In this document: one piece after another, positions 42,498 through 50,897 of the stretch
Numbering within the stretch: position 1 is the stretch's first letter
Layout of the letters: every line of letters starts with the position of its first letter
NCBI RefSeq assembly: GCF_010500835.1
Contig: NZ_JAAAMJ010000001.1
Location: 248,001 to 312,000, forward strand
DNA: 64,000 nucleotides
Source of the DNA: Aurantimonas aggregata
Lineage (GTDB): Bacteria; Pseudomonadota; Alphaproteobacteria; Rhizobiales; Rhizobiaceae
Direction: 5' to 3'
Notes under the pieces: model-generated
Seen by the model: the letters and a program-made list of their open reading frames with translations, nothing else
The model's database searches: none
What the model was told of the DNA's origin: nothing
Position numbers and translations under genes: made by a program

Positions 42498-45431
42498 CTA
42501 GAACTGCCACCGCAGATTGGCCTGTACCGCATTGGCGGTAACGTCGTCGGCGAACTGCCCGAGATAGGAGACGCCGAAGCTCGTCCGCTCGTTGAGCGCG
42601 AGGTCCGCACCGATTTCCACCAGCGCAGTATTCTGCGCGAGCGGCGTGCCGAACACGGTGAAGTCCGCGGCCGGCGCAGCGGCGAAGGCCAGCCGCGCCT
42701 CGGGCGTGGTGTCACCGAAGGCGTACTGCCAGGTCAGCGAGGCATTGGGCTTCAACGCCATGCCGTTGGGAAGCGCGATGTCCGTCGCAACCCTGAGACC
42801 GAGCGAGGAATAGCCGACATCGGTGGAGCTCGATGCGCTGGTCAGTCCGGCCGCGGCGCCCGTTTCGGTGAAGCCGTCGTTGTGGACATTGACGTAGGCA
42901 AGCCCCGCGAAGGGCTCCATCGCCAGCTGCCCGAGTGCGAAGCCGTAGCCGATCTCGGCAAAGCCTTGGGCGGTCCCGCCGTCATATTCCGCCTCGGCCC
43001 GCTCGCCATAGCCCGGATAGGCGATGGTTCGCGACGCATCGATCTGGTTGAAGGCGTAGCTGGCGCCGAGGCGCAGGTTCCAAGGCCCGTAGCCGGTGCC
43101 GGCATAGAGCGCCAGGAGCAGGCTGTCGACGTCCGATGAACTTGCCAGCGCGTCGGTGTCGGCGGTGGAACGCGAGTAGCCGATGGCCGCACCGAGGAGC
43201 CAGTTCTCGACCGTCACGTCGGCGCCCGCGATGATGCCCTCGATATCGGCGTCCACGTCGGCGATGCCGCTGCCGCCGTCGTAATCGCTCCAGCCGCCGA
43301 AGGCCTGTCCCCAGACGGTGCCGTCGAAGGTCGGGGCAGCACCGTTCGGCGCCATGTTCGGCGTCGGTGCGCCAAAGGTGGTCGACGGCCCATAGGCCAG
43401 CGCCGGGCCGCCATTGGAAAGGGCCGCCATCGGACCGGACTGGCCGGCGTAGGTTTCCTGGCGCAGACGCCCGAGCAGCGCCTGGCGGGTGTAGAGGCTG
43501 TTGCCGGTCAGCACGGATTGCTGGCTCGCATAGGCTTCGCCGGACAGAGCAGAGAGAGCGCCCGGCAATTCGCCGGCGGTGAGGCTGTAGAGCGGGGCCA
43601 GCGCCGTCGGCAGGCTGGTCAGCATGCCGTTCGTTGTGGTGTTGATGTAGCCATCGAGTGCGGAGGCGACCGCGTTCTGGTTCCGCGTCATGCCCGGCAG
43701 GCTGGCGATATCGGCGGTGAGGCCGAGCGTCACCGTGTTCGCACCATAGTCGAGGCTGGCTGCGAACAGGTCCGGCAGGCCGGTGATCGACACCGTATCG
43801 AACGTCCCGGTGATCCCCTGCGTCGCGCCGACGATCGTGTAGCTCTCGGCAAAGTCGAGGGTCTGGAAGGAAGCGCCCAACGCACCGGCGAGCCGGGCCG
43901 TGCCGACGATCTGGAGCGTGTCGGCTCCCTCGTCGAGCATCCGGACGTTGAAGGTGCCGGCCGCGGTCTGCACGAATGTGCCGCCGAACAGATGCGTGAT
44001 CGGAACGCCGGTTCCGGACACGCTGATCAGGCCGCTGTTCTCGAACCGCTTGCCCACGCCCGCCGTGGCGGCGATCCGGCCGTCGATGACACCCTGGTTG
44101 ACGATGATCGTGCCGGCGCTGGTCGGTCCGGTGCGCAGGGCATCGGCGACAGGCGTGGCATACAATATGCCCTCGTTGAGCAACGTGCCGTCGCGGCCGT
44201 GCATATCCGCCGCGGCACCGGCAAGGCCGGTCGCGGTGATCGTGCCGGTGTTCTTCAGCACGCCATAGGTCTCGCCGCGCATGCCGATGCCGGCCGTGCC
44301 GCTGACCTCGATGGTGCCGCTGTTGATGAGGTCCTCGCCGCGGACTCCGGAGAGCACCGCGGTATTGTCGGCGTCGGAGATCAGCGTGCCGGTGTTGCGG
44401 GTCGGATTGTAGATTCCCGGAATGGTGGCGAGATAGCCGTTGATGCCGTTCGCGTCGACATAGATGCCGACGACATTGTCGCCATAGGCGGAGTTCGAGG
44501 AGACCAGCGCGCCGGGGATGTCGATATTGTGCCAAGTATGCACACCGAATGCGTCGACATGCATCACCGCCGGATGCACGACGCCGTCCGCGGTGACCCA
44601 GTTCACGACGAGGTTGTACTCGCCGGGCTGCCCGGCGCCGGTAATGCCTTCGAAATGCGTGGCGACGGCACCTGGATGGTCATAGGTGTCATAGGTGCCG
44701 GTTTCCATGTCGTAGATGTAGCCGTGCTCCGCATGGAGCACGCCGTCGACGAACAGCTCGCCGTAGCCGCCGGCAATCTTGTTGCCATAGATGCCGTAGG
44801 CGGTGGTGCTGATCGCACCGGGAACGTTGTTGGTCGTGTAGGTGCCGGCATTGATGTCGTAGATGAAGGCGTTGCCGGTCGCGAAACGGGTGTCGTAATT
44901 GCCGACCACGTGGTTGCCGAACGTGCTGTGCGCGATGGTGAACTCGGTGTCCGCGCCGGGATAGATCAGGTTCGTGATCTGCTGTCCCGGCACCGCAGCG
45001 CCGTCGTAGAGATAGCTGAGATCGAACGGGTTCGAGGCTTCCGTCTTGTAGCTGCCGACCACGCGCAGGACGCCGTCCGGGTTGCCGAAATGCGGCCCGT
45101 AGGGCGACGAGCCGATGGCGCCGGGGAAATTCGCGCCGTTGGCCGTGGCCTCCGGCATCGGCGACCAGGCTTTGCTGGTCATGTTGTAGTAGAGCCCGCC
45201 GGTCTGGCCCGACGAAGGAATCGTGTAATTGCCGACGATGTTGTCGTCGCGGATGCCTGTGAGGAAGGTGCCGTTGGTGCCGAAATTCAATGTCTGGAAC
45301 GATGTCGGCTCGACCGACCTCACGGACTGCGCCTGAACCGGATGCGTCAGGGCGCTGCTGCCCAGGAGCAAGGCGACGAAGCCAAGCGAGCGCGCGCGCG
45401 CCTTGAACGGCCGAACAGATTGAATTGTCAT
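42498..45431 (-). CDS. Type Va autotransporter with a repeat-containing passenger
   Basis: A 977-residue secreted protein. A signal peptide (to about residue 35, PVQAQ) is followed by a passenger with five related repeats of about 50 residues (residues 45-340), each with a core such as GNHVVGNYDTRF or GNKIAGGYGELF and ending in PGA. A beta-helix-like region follows (GTLISDADNTAVLSG, LINSGTIEVSGTAGIG). The C-terminal 280 residues form a 12-strand autotransporter barrel (VWGQAFGGWSDYDGG to NLRWQF, terminal Phe). Likely an adhesin or surface protein. RBS: GGGGGAAGCC before the ATG. A 12-bp palindrome lies upstream. Confidence 0.9.
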   Translation of the reverse strand: MTIQSVRPFKARARSLGFVALLLGSSALTHPVQAQSVRSVEPTSFQTLNFGTNGTFLTGIRDDNIVGNYTIPSSGQTGGLYYNMTSKAWSPMPEATANGANFPGAIGSSPYGPHFGNPDGVLRVVGSYKTEASNPFDLSYLYDGAAVPGQQITNLIYPGADTEFTIAHSTFGNHVVGNYDTRFATGNAFIYDINAGTYTTNNVPGAISTTAYGIYGNKIAGGYGELFVDGVLHAEHGYIYDMETGTYDTYDHPGAVATHFEGITGAGQPGEYNLVVNWVTADGVVHPAVMHVDAFGVHTWHNIDIPGALVSSNSAYGDNVVGIYVDANGINGYLATIPGIYNPTRNTGTLISDADNTAVLSGVRGEDLINSGTIEVSGTAGIGMRGETYGVLKNTGTITATGLAGAAADMHGRDGTLLNEGILYATPVADALRTGPTSAGTIIVNQGVIDGRIAATAGVGKRFENSGLISVSGTGVPITHLFGGTFVQTAAGTFNVRMLDEGADTLQIVGTARLAGALGASFQTLDFAESYTIVGATQGITGTFDTVSITGLPDLFAASLDYGANTVTLGLTADIASLPGMTRNQNAVASALDGYINTTTNGMLTSLPTALAPLYSLTAGELPGALSALSGEAYASQQSVLTGNSLYTRQALLGRLRQETYAGQSGPMAALSNGGPALAYGPSTTFGAPTPNMAPNGAAPTFDGTVWGQAFGGWSDYDGGSGIADVDADIEGIIAGADVTVENWLLGAAIGYSRSTADTDALASSSDVDSLLLALYAGTGYGPWNLRLGASYAFNQIDASRTIAYPGYGERAEAEYDGGTAQGFAEIGYGFALGQLAMEPFAGLAYVNVHNDGFTETGAAAGLTSASSSTDVGYSSLGLRVATDIALPNGMALKPNASLTWQYAFGDTTPEARLAFAAAPAADFTVFGTPLAQNTALVEIGADLALNERTSFGVSYLGQFADDVTANAVQANLRWQF

Positions 45432-45468
45432 GGCTTCCCCCAGCTCCCTGATACGGGGCCATGGAACG

Positions 45469-45480
45469 TTAGGCGCCTAA
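45469..45480. promoter_or_regulatory. Perfect palindrome upstream of the autotransporter
   Basis: TTAGGCGCCTAA is a 12-bp perfect palindrome located 38 bp upstream of the autotransporter start codon, between it and the truncated outer-membrane gene. The position suits a repressor operator or a transcript stem. No known regulator can be assigned. Confidence 0.35.
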
Positions 45481-45512
45481 GCAGCAAAAGGCGATCCGCT
45501 TTTTCGCCCGAT

Positions 45513-46043
45513 TTAGGCCACGAAGTCGCTTTCTTCGCCGAACGACAAATATGCCATGGTCTTCGCTTGCCTTACGGTTGACGAGTCGGCGCCGGTGAAC
45601 GATGCCACGTTGCCGCCGGTGAACCCGCCGTCCTGCGGCACGGCGAGGTTCTCCCTCGTCGCCTCGGCGCCGAGATAATTATAGGAGAACTTGGCGCCCC
45701 AGAGCCATTGGCTGTCGCCGAAATGGCTGAAATAACCCGCTTGCACGCTTGGTGCGAATACCGATTCGGTCCCGAAGCCCGGGCTGATCGATCCGCCCGC
45801 GGCGCCGACCGCGTACAATTCCTCATTGGCGAAGATCGCCGCGACGCCCTGCGCATAGACGTTCTGGTCGGTGAACTTCACCGAATTGAAGCTGCCGCCA
45901 AAGCCGGCAAAGAACGCCGCATTCGGCACCAGCGACGGGGAGACGGCTGCAGCCGGGCTCGTCACATCGCCCGCTTGCGCGCCGAACGCGCTGCCCATGG
46001 CGACCAACCCGCCGAGCGTCAAAGAATAAATTGCTCTTCTCAT
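45513..46043 (-). pseudogene. Truncated outer-membrane beta-barrel protein
   Basis: The frame opens with a signal peptide (MRRAIYSLTLGGLVAMGSAF) and continues as a porin-like outer-membrane protein N-terminus (FFAGFGGSFNSVKFTDQN, SVQAGYFSHFGDSQWLWG, AKFSYNYLGAEATRENL). The normal family continues with many more strands and ends in Phe. Here the frame stops after VRQAKTMAYLSFGEESDFVA, 176 residues in total, with no barrel C-terminus. A premature stop or deletion is likely, possibly linked to the rearrangement that left the adjacent EAL remnant and att-like sequence. Confidence 0.6.
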
Positions 46044-46606
46044 CGTATTCCAGCCCCTTGGAATGTAAATTATTTCGTTGAAGTAACATCGGAATACGAA
46101 AGCAACGCCCCATTCTGCTGACGAAATAATCCGCTGATGATCGCGCGCTCTTAGCCGTGCTTTGACGGGTCAAAGCCTGGATAGGATAGAGCATTGCGCA
46201 AATGTCGGACGCGGTTTTTCATGCCCGCGGCAGAATTCACCTGGAGTGTGGCTGGCATGCCCTTACTGCGGGCGCGAACGCGGCGGGCAAAATGCCAAGG
46301 ACGGATGCTTGAAAAGCCCCGTGCTGGGGGTAGCCCTGAGTCACTTTCGTTGAGCTGCCCCGCCGAAGACACGACCTCGATGCCAGCAGATCTGGAACCG
46401 CTCCGGCAACTCTCGCAACTCTCGCGCGGCAATATGAATTGGCGGCGCGTAATGGTCTGAACGATATGGTGGGCCCGGCAGGAAAACTACCTAGCCAATA
46501 AAATACAATTAATTCAAACGGTTATAGTATCGCGTTGGAACCCGTGTTGGAACCGCTTAGCTGATTTTATTGCACCTGGTTTCAAACATGAACGAACCGG
46601 GTGTCT
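46044..46606. other. Non-coding stretch of 563 bp with an att-like tRNA 3' end
   Basis: No convincing gene is present; short frames on both strands lack family features and good start sites. The first part is the 5' region of the truncated outer-membrane gene. From about 46490 to 46600 the DNA is unusually AT-rich for this genome. A tRNA-3'-end-like sequence (46467-46483) is the only recognisable element. The right part abuts the alpha/beta hydrolase gene. Confidence 0.6.
46467..46483 (-). repeat. tRNA 3'-end-like sequence, candidate integrase attachment site
   Basis: On the minus strand the sequence reads TCCTGCCGGGCCCACCA, which looks like the T-arm, acceptor stem and CCA of a tRNA. The rest of the tRNA is missing; upstream bases do not continue the T-loop. 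Such 15-20 bp tRNA ends are left where a tyrosine integrase inserted or excised an island. AT-rich DNA begins immediately beyond it. No integrase gene is in the window. Identification is by pattern only. Confidence 0.35.
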
Positions 46607-47440
46607 CTATCGGCGATCAGACTGGGATGCATCAGCGATGATCCTGGCAATGCACTCGTTTACGACCTCGGGTTTATGACCCGCGAGCGAGAGATGCCCC
46701 AGACCGTTTAGCAAATGGAAATGGCCGTTTCCGGCGAGCTGCGCAGCCTCCTCACCGAAACGGGGCGGTGCCTGCAGGTCTTGGGAGAACCCGATGATGT
46801 GGATCGGAACTCTGCAGCTAGGAAGCCTGTCCGTCACGTCGAAATCGATGCATGCCTGCCATTGCGCGACCAGGAACTCCCCGGCACGGTCGCCATAGCT
46901 CCGCTCCACAAACGGACGCAGCTTTGACCACAGCTGGTCATTCCCGAGCACTTCTGACGGGTACATGAATGCCCCGTAGTGGTGGATGGCGAACTCCAGC
47001 GGGAGCCGGCCTCCATTCTTGCGGAATTCGACCTCGGCGATCATCCAGTCACGGCAAAAGCCCGTCGGCTTCTGGGCGGCCCCCATCGGAATGGCTAGAC
47101 TTACGAGGTCGGGATAACCCAAAGCCATCTGCAGCGTCACGAGCGATCCCATCGACAGCCCCACGACGACAACAGGTGGCTCGCAAACGGCCCCGATCAG
47201 ATCAGCGCAATTTCTTGCCATATCGGCGATGGACCACGGCGGATCGCGCCGGCTGACCGTCTGACCCGCGCCTCGCGGATCGAAGGACGTGTTCCGAAAT
47301 TGGCTGGAGAAAAAGTCAAACTGATCGGCCCAATCGGCTGCAACGTTATCCCCTCCGGGGACCCAGACAATGTCCGGCCCCCTTCCCTCCTGTAGATAAT
47401 AGAGGCTGGCGTCTGAAAGCTCTAAAACGGGCATCTCCAA
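46607..47440 (-). CDS. Alpha/beta hydrolase
   Basis: A 277-residue soluble hydrolase of the alpha/beta fold. The oxyanion motif reads VWVPGGDNVAADWADQ, the nucleophile elbow is VVVGLSMGSLVTLQMA with Ser, and a catalytic His is likely in NGLGHLSLAGH. Such enzymes cleave esters or C-C bonds of small acids; the substrate cannot be given. Its codon use is less GC-rich than most of the window and it lies beside the att-like sequence and IS remnant, which suggests acquisition. No operon partner. Confidence 0.83.
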   Translation of the reverse strand: MEMPVLELSDASLYYLQEGRGPDIVWVPGGDNVAADWADQFDFFSSQFRNTSFDPRGAGQTVSRRDPPWSIADMARNCADLIGAVCEPPVVVVGLSMGSLVTLQMALGYPDLVSLAIPMGAAQKPTGFCRDWMIAEVEFRKNGGRLPLEFAIHHYGAFMYPSEVLGNDQLWSKLRPFVERSYGDRAGEFLVAQWQACIDFDVTDRLPSCRVPIHIIGFSQDLQAPPRFGEEAAQLAGNGHFHLLNGLGHLSLAGHKPEVVNECIARIIADASQSDRR

Positions 47441-47914
47441 CGATCCTTTTTGGAAACCGCGTGAGGTTGCGTGTCGCGAAAATGCTGGCTGAGGATAGAC
47501 CGCACCGCCCGGCTCCTACACGCTTCTCGTGGTCTGAAAATAGAGCACATTGACGTCTGAAAGGGATCACTTGGCCATCCAAATGGATCACTTCACAATG
47601 GTCGGCTGGCTCTGCAGGAGAACTCGCGAAGCCTGCCTTGCAAGGCATTAAGGGTTTCTCCGCTTGATCCGCGAAGACTTCGTACCCATCCAAGTGAGCC
47701 TGTTTTGATTTTGCATCCTGAGGGAAATTATTTGATACCGGTTGCAAGAAACTATTCAAACCGTCTTTTGCACTTGCGCTCGTGCTGATCTCCTCACTCA
47801 ATCCACTTGTCCAACGCCGGATCAGCTTCACGCACCCACTTGCGCACTTGGATAGTGGCTCATCGCCGGGAAACGGACGTCACGATGGGGTCGGCGAGAA
47901 CGCCTAGCGAGAAA
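47441..47914. mobile_element. Non-coding stretch with a probable IS21-family end remnant
   Basis: No supported gene lies here. At 47564-47572 and 47585-47593 the nonamer GGATCACTT is repeated with exactly 21 bp between starts (two helical turns). IS21-family insertion sequences carry such repeated transposase-binding sites near their ends, and the surrounding text (CTGAAAGGGATCACTTGG) is of that type. No istA or istB sequence is visible, so this is a relic. A 161-aa frame on the minus strand (47346-47831) covers it but has no recognisable domain. Confidence 0.4.
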
Positions 47915-49153
47915 CTAGACGGTCGCTGTGGTCAGGCTCAGGCTCATCCCACCTAACCCCATGAGCAGGACCACAATCCATGGCGGCGCCTTCCAGATGG
48001 TCAGCAGCACAAATCCCGCCAGGGCCAAGGCGAAATCGTATGGACCGAGAACGGCGCTCGTCCAGACGGGATCGTAGAGCGCCGCCCCGAGAATGCCGAC
48101 GACGGCCGCATTGGCGCCCCGCATGGCGGCCTGCGCCTTCGGACGGGTTCGGAACGCATCCCAGAACGGCAAGGCGCCAATCAACAGCAGGAAGCCCGGC
48201 AAGAACACCGCGACAAGACAGATGACGGCTCCGACCAAGCCATCCGGCTCCGGTCCCATTACGGCGCCGAGGTAGGCGGCGAAGGTGAACAGAGGACCCG
48301 GCACGGCTTGCGCGGCGCCATATCCCGCCAGGAAGGCGTCAGGGCCGACCCAGCCGGGCCGGACAACCTCAGCCTCGAGCAAGGGCAGAACCACATGTCC
48401 GCCCCCGAATACCAGCGAGCCCGCCCGATAGAAGGCGTCCAGCAGGGCCACGCCCTGTGATGAACTGGCGGCGGCAAGAAGGGGCAGAGAGACTAGCAGC
48501 AGGAAGAACAGAGCAAGGGCGATCAGCCCGGCTCGTTTGGATACGGGGAACGCCAGATGCCCGACCGTTGCAGCGGGAGCATGACGGCAGAGCCACAGCC
48601 CTCCCAGCGCCCCGACGACAATGGCCGCGACCTGCCCGACCGAACCGGCGAGGGTCACGACCAGCAACACCGCAACCAGCGCGATGCTTGCCCGCTCGCG
48701 ATCCCGCGCGAGCGATCGCGCCATTCCCCAAACCGCTTGCGCGACGACGGCGACCGCGACGATCTTCAATCCGTGAAGCAGGCCAACGCCAAGCCGGCCG
48801 TCGAACGCCGTCGCGCTGTAGGCGAAAAGGACGAGGAGCAAGGCGGAGGGAAGCGTGAAGGCCGCCCAAGCGGCGAAGGCGCCGATCGGTCCGCCCCGCA
48901 GCAGACCAAGCGCGAACCCGACTTGGCTCGACGCCGGACCGGGCAGGAACTGGCAGAGGGCAACGAGGTCGGCGTAGCCAGCCTCGTCGATCCACTTGCG
49001 GCGCGTTACCAGCTCGTCGCGGAAGTAGCCGAGATGAGCGATCGGCCCGCCGAACGACGTCAGCCCGAGTTTCAGAAAAGCCCGAAAGACCTCTCCGGCC
49101 GTTCCGCCCCGTGGGCCGAGTTCGCCCGGAGCGTCAGGAACGGTTGCGGCCAT
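47915..49153 (-). CDS. chrA: Chromate transporter (long-chain ChrA)
   Basis: A 412-residue inner-membrane chromate efflux protein with two homologous halves. Conserved pieces are LGLTSFGGPIAHLGYFRDEL, CQFLPGPASSQVGFALGLL, and in the second half AGSLVFGGGHVVLPLLE and AAQAVPGPLFTFAAYLG. About ten to twelve helices. The Met at 49153 is used; the open frame runs further up to 49300 inside the PadR gene. It overlaps the 3' end of the PadR gene by 20 bp, so the two form one transcript, and the regulator probably controls it. Confidence 0.9.
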   Translation of the reverse strand: MAATVPDAPGELGPRGGTAGEVFRAFLKLGLTSFGGPIAHLGYFRDELVTRRKWIDEAGYADLVALCQFLPGPASSQVGFALGLLRGGPIGAFAAWAAFTLPSALLLVLFAYSATAFDGRLGVGLLHGLKIVAVAVVAQAVWGMARSLARDRERASIALVAVLLVVTLAGSVGQVAAIVVGALGGLWLCRHAPAATVGHLAFPVSKRAGLIALALFFLLLVSLPLLAAASSSQGVALLDAFYRAGSLVFGGGHVVLPLLEAEVVRPGWVGPDAFLAGYGAAQAVPGPLFTFAAYLGAVMGPEPDGLVGAVICLVAVFLPGFLLLIGALPFWDAFRTRPKAQAAMRGANAAVVGILGAALYDPVWTSAVLGPYDFALALAGFVLLTIWKAPPWIVVLLMGLGGMSLSLTTATV

Positions 49154-49448
49154 CTGCGACTTCACGAAACAGCTCCGCGACTTTGCCCCTGGCCAGCGCC
49201 AGTGCCTCGACGCCGTAGGGCGTGGCCCGGTAGATGCGACGCTGCGTGCGACCCGCTCGCTCCGTGCGCGATGTAAGATATCCCTTGCGCTCGAGCGCAT
49301 GGAGCATCGGGTAGAGCGTTCCGGGACTGACCTTGTAACCGTGTCGAGCCAGTTCCTCGATCATCCAGTGACCGTAGAGATCGCCCTCCGCCGCATGGTG
49401 CAGCACGTGGAGACGGACGAGGCCGGACAGGATCTCCTGATGTTCCAT
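49134..49448 (-). CDS. PadR-family transcriptional regulator
   Basis: A 104-residue winged-helix repressor of the short PadR class. The pattern is LHVLHHAAEGDLYGHWMIEE, then GTLYPMLHALERKGYLTS and RRIYRATPYGVEALALA. It is encoded directly upstream of the chromate transporter with an overlapping end, replacing the usual ChrB regulator. It probably represses its own operon through the inverted repeat at 49479-49504. Inducer is unknown, chromate or oxidative stress being plausible. Confidence 0.86.
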   Translation of the reverse strand: MEHQEILSGLVRLHVLHHAAEGDLYGHWMIEELARHGYKVSPGTLYPMLHALERKGYLTSRTERAGRTQRRIYRATPYGVEALALARGKVAELFREVADGRNRS

Positions 49449-49478
49449 TCCTCACGTACCGCAAAACCTGCCCTCACA

Positions 49479-49504
49479 ATCGGATCTCGATAACGATAAC
49501 CGAT
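49479..49504. promoter_or_regulatory. Candidate PadR operator
   Basis: ATCGG and CCGAT form an inverted repeat around the 16-base centre TCTCGATAACGATAAC. The centre holds two tandem CGATAA units. It lies 31 bp upstream of the PadR start and overlaps the likely promoter of the padR-chrA unit. PadR autorepression on such sites is a common family behaviour. Confidence 0.45.
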
Positions 49505-49526
49505 CTAAAGGTAGCTTGACTATATC

Positions 49527-50348
49527 TCAATCGGATGACGCGCTTTGCCGTTCCGACGCGATCGGACAAGCCTCGTCCTTGGACCAGTCCGAGAAGCTCA
49601 GGTAGTAGGCATCTACCTTCACATACCCGGCCTCGACGGCCGCCAAAACCGCCAGGGCGGCCCGACCACCGCCGTCGCAATGGGTGATGATCCGATCGCC
49701 CGGCTGAAATCCCGATTCCTCCAGAATGGTCTTGATGTCGACAGCCGACTTCAGGCGACCGTCCGGCTGGAGCAGGTCTGCATGTCCCACGCGTCGGGCA
49801 TCTGGCAGGTGACCGCCTCGGGCGTTTCCGCGCATGTCGACGCCGTCGAACTCGTCAGCGGTACGAGCATCCAGAATGCGCGTCTGCGTTCCCAAGGCAG
49901 CCTTCACGTCGTCGCGTGTGACCAGCCCAACCGGTCCGACACCGCGCTTGCCCTGGAACGGCACCGACCGCGGTTCAGTGACGGTGTCGTCCGGTTGGAA
50001 ACCCGGCCGAGAGCGGATGACCCGCCACCCGCCGTCCACTACCGATGCCGTCACGCCGAAATGCCGCAGAATGAACCACACACGAGCGGCCTCGGTCATT
50101 CGGCCCTCGTCGTAGACCGCCACAGGCCGATCGCCGTCGATCCCGAGTTCCCCGATCAGCGTGTCCCAGTGCGCGGTGTTGGCTAATCCGGTTTCGGCCT
50201 GCTTCCCCGCCATTTCCCAGTCCCGCAGCGGCACAAGCACGGCGCCGGGCCAATGGCCCGCGCGGTAGTCCGCTTCGTCCCGGACATCGAGCACGAGCCA
50301 AACCGACTGGTCGAGCGCCTCCGCCTCTATCAGGTTCTCACGGGACAT
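49527..50348 (-). CDS. Thiosulfate/3-mercaptopyruvate sulfurtransferase (two rhodanese domains)
   Basis: A 273-residue tandem rhodanese. The inactive first domain (LVLDVRDEADYRAGHWPGAV, YDEGRMTEAARVWFIL) is followed by the catalytic one (RILDARTADEFDGVDMRGNA, THCDGGGRAAL with Cys). The active loop CDGGGR resembles 3-mercaptopyruvate sulfurtransferases. The start is the ATG of MSRENLI; the upstream frame extension is not supported. It is isolated beside the PadR-ChrA pair and may be involved in sulfur or cyanide detoxification. Confidence 0.85.
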   Translation of the reverse strand: MSRENLIEAEALDQSVWLVLDVRDEADYRAGHWPGAVLVPLRDWEMAGKQAETGLANTAHWDTLIGELGIDGDRPVAVYDEGRMTEAARVWFILRHFGVTASVVDGGWRVIRSRPGFQPDDTVTEPRSVPFQGKRGVGPVGLVTRDDVKAALGTQTRILDARTADEFDGVDMRGNARGGHLPDARRVGHADLLQPDGRLKSAVDIKTILEESGFQPGDRIITHCDGGGRAALAVLAAVEAGYVKVDAYYLSFSDWSKDEACPIASERQSASSD

Positions 50349-50897
50349 CAGCACTTTCCTCGCATCGGTTGATCCGTTGGCTTCGACAGATAAGGCGGCA
50401 ACCGCCCTTTGCACTCCTGATGCCGCGATAAGGGATCCCTGGTGGGCGGCGTTTTCCTCTCTTGTAATACTGGCGTCGGATGTGAAATTCGGCGGAATTG
50501 CAGGAGCATCACGCATCCTTCAGCCTCAACATTCCGATGTCGACTTTCTCATGATCAGACCTGAGAGCCGACAGTTCGTTCTTCCACCCATAGCCGCCTT
50601 CGGCGTCGGTTCATTTGGGGTATGCCTTTACCGAACCACATCGCCAGCGCTTGGCGAATCGGCGATGTCGCTTGCCCATCGCAAGCTCCTCTCTCTGTCA
50701 GAAGAGCCCTCCGGTTTTGCAAAGACGAGCCCGACCGCGACGGACGCGGCATCCCAGGCAACGATGCCGGCGTGGCACGCCCTCCACCACCCACATGGAC
50801 TCCTGCGTCAATAGGGGTATGTCTCGATGCTGGGTCAGTCAGACGCTGCCGTCATTTGTGAAATCGATGGCCCGCCTGCAGATATGGGGAGTCGGCC
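50349..50897. other. Non-coding stretch of 549 bp
   Basis: I see no gene that can be supported here. A 145-codon plus-strand frame (50377-50814) lacks recognisable domains, a good ribosome binding site and normal third-position GC bias, and short frames on the other strand are no better. The composition is lower in GC than the flanking genes. Together with the region to the left it may be an old insertion site. Confidence 0.55.

Noticed and set aside
43518-45581. A 687-codon plus-strand frame opposite the autotransporter
   Set aside because: It mirrors the autotransporter gene; composition is Arg/Asp/Val-rich with no domain, signal peptide or ribosome binding site.
46151-46432. A 93-codon minus-strand frame in the 563-bp gap
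   Set aside because: No family feature, and it lies in a stretch with insertion-site character.
47346-47831. A 161-codon minus-strand frame between the hydrolase and chrA
   Set aside because: It overlaps the hydrolase start and the IS21-like repeats and has no domain or plausible start region.
50377-50814. A 145-codon plus-strand frame upstream of the DUF3089 gene
   Set aside because: No domain, no ribosome binding site and codon bias unlike the flanking genes; treated as non-coding.
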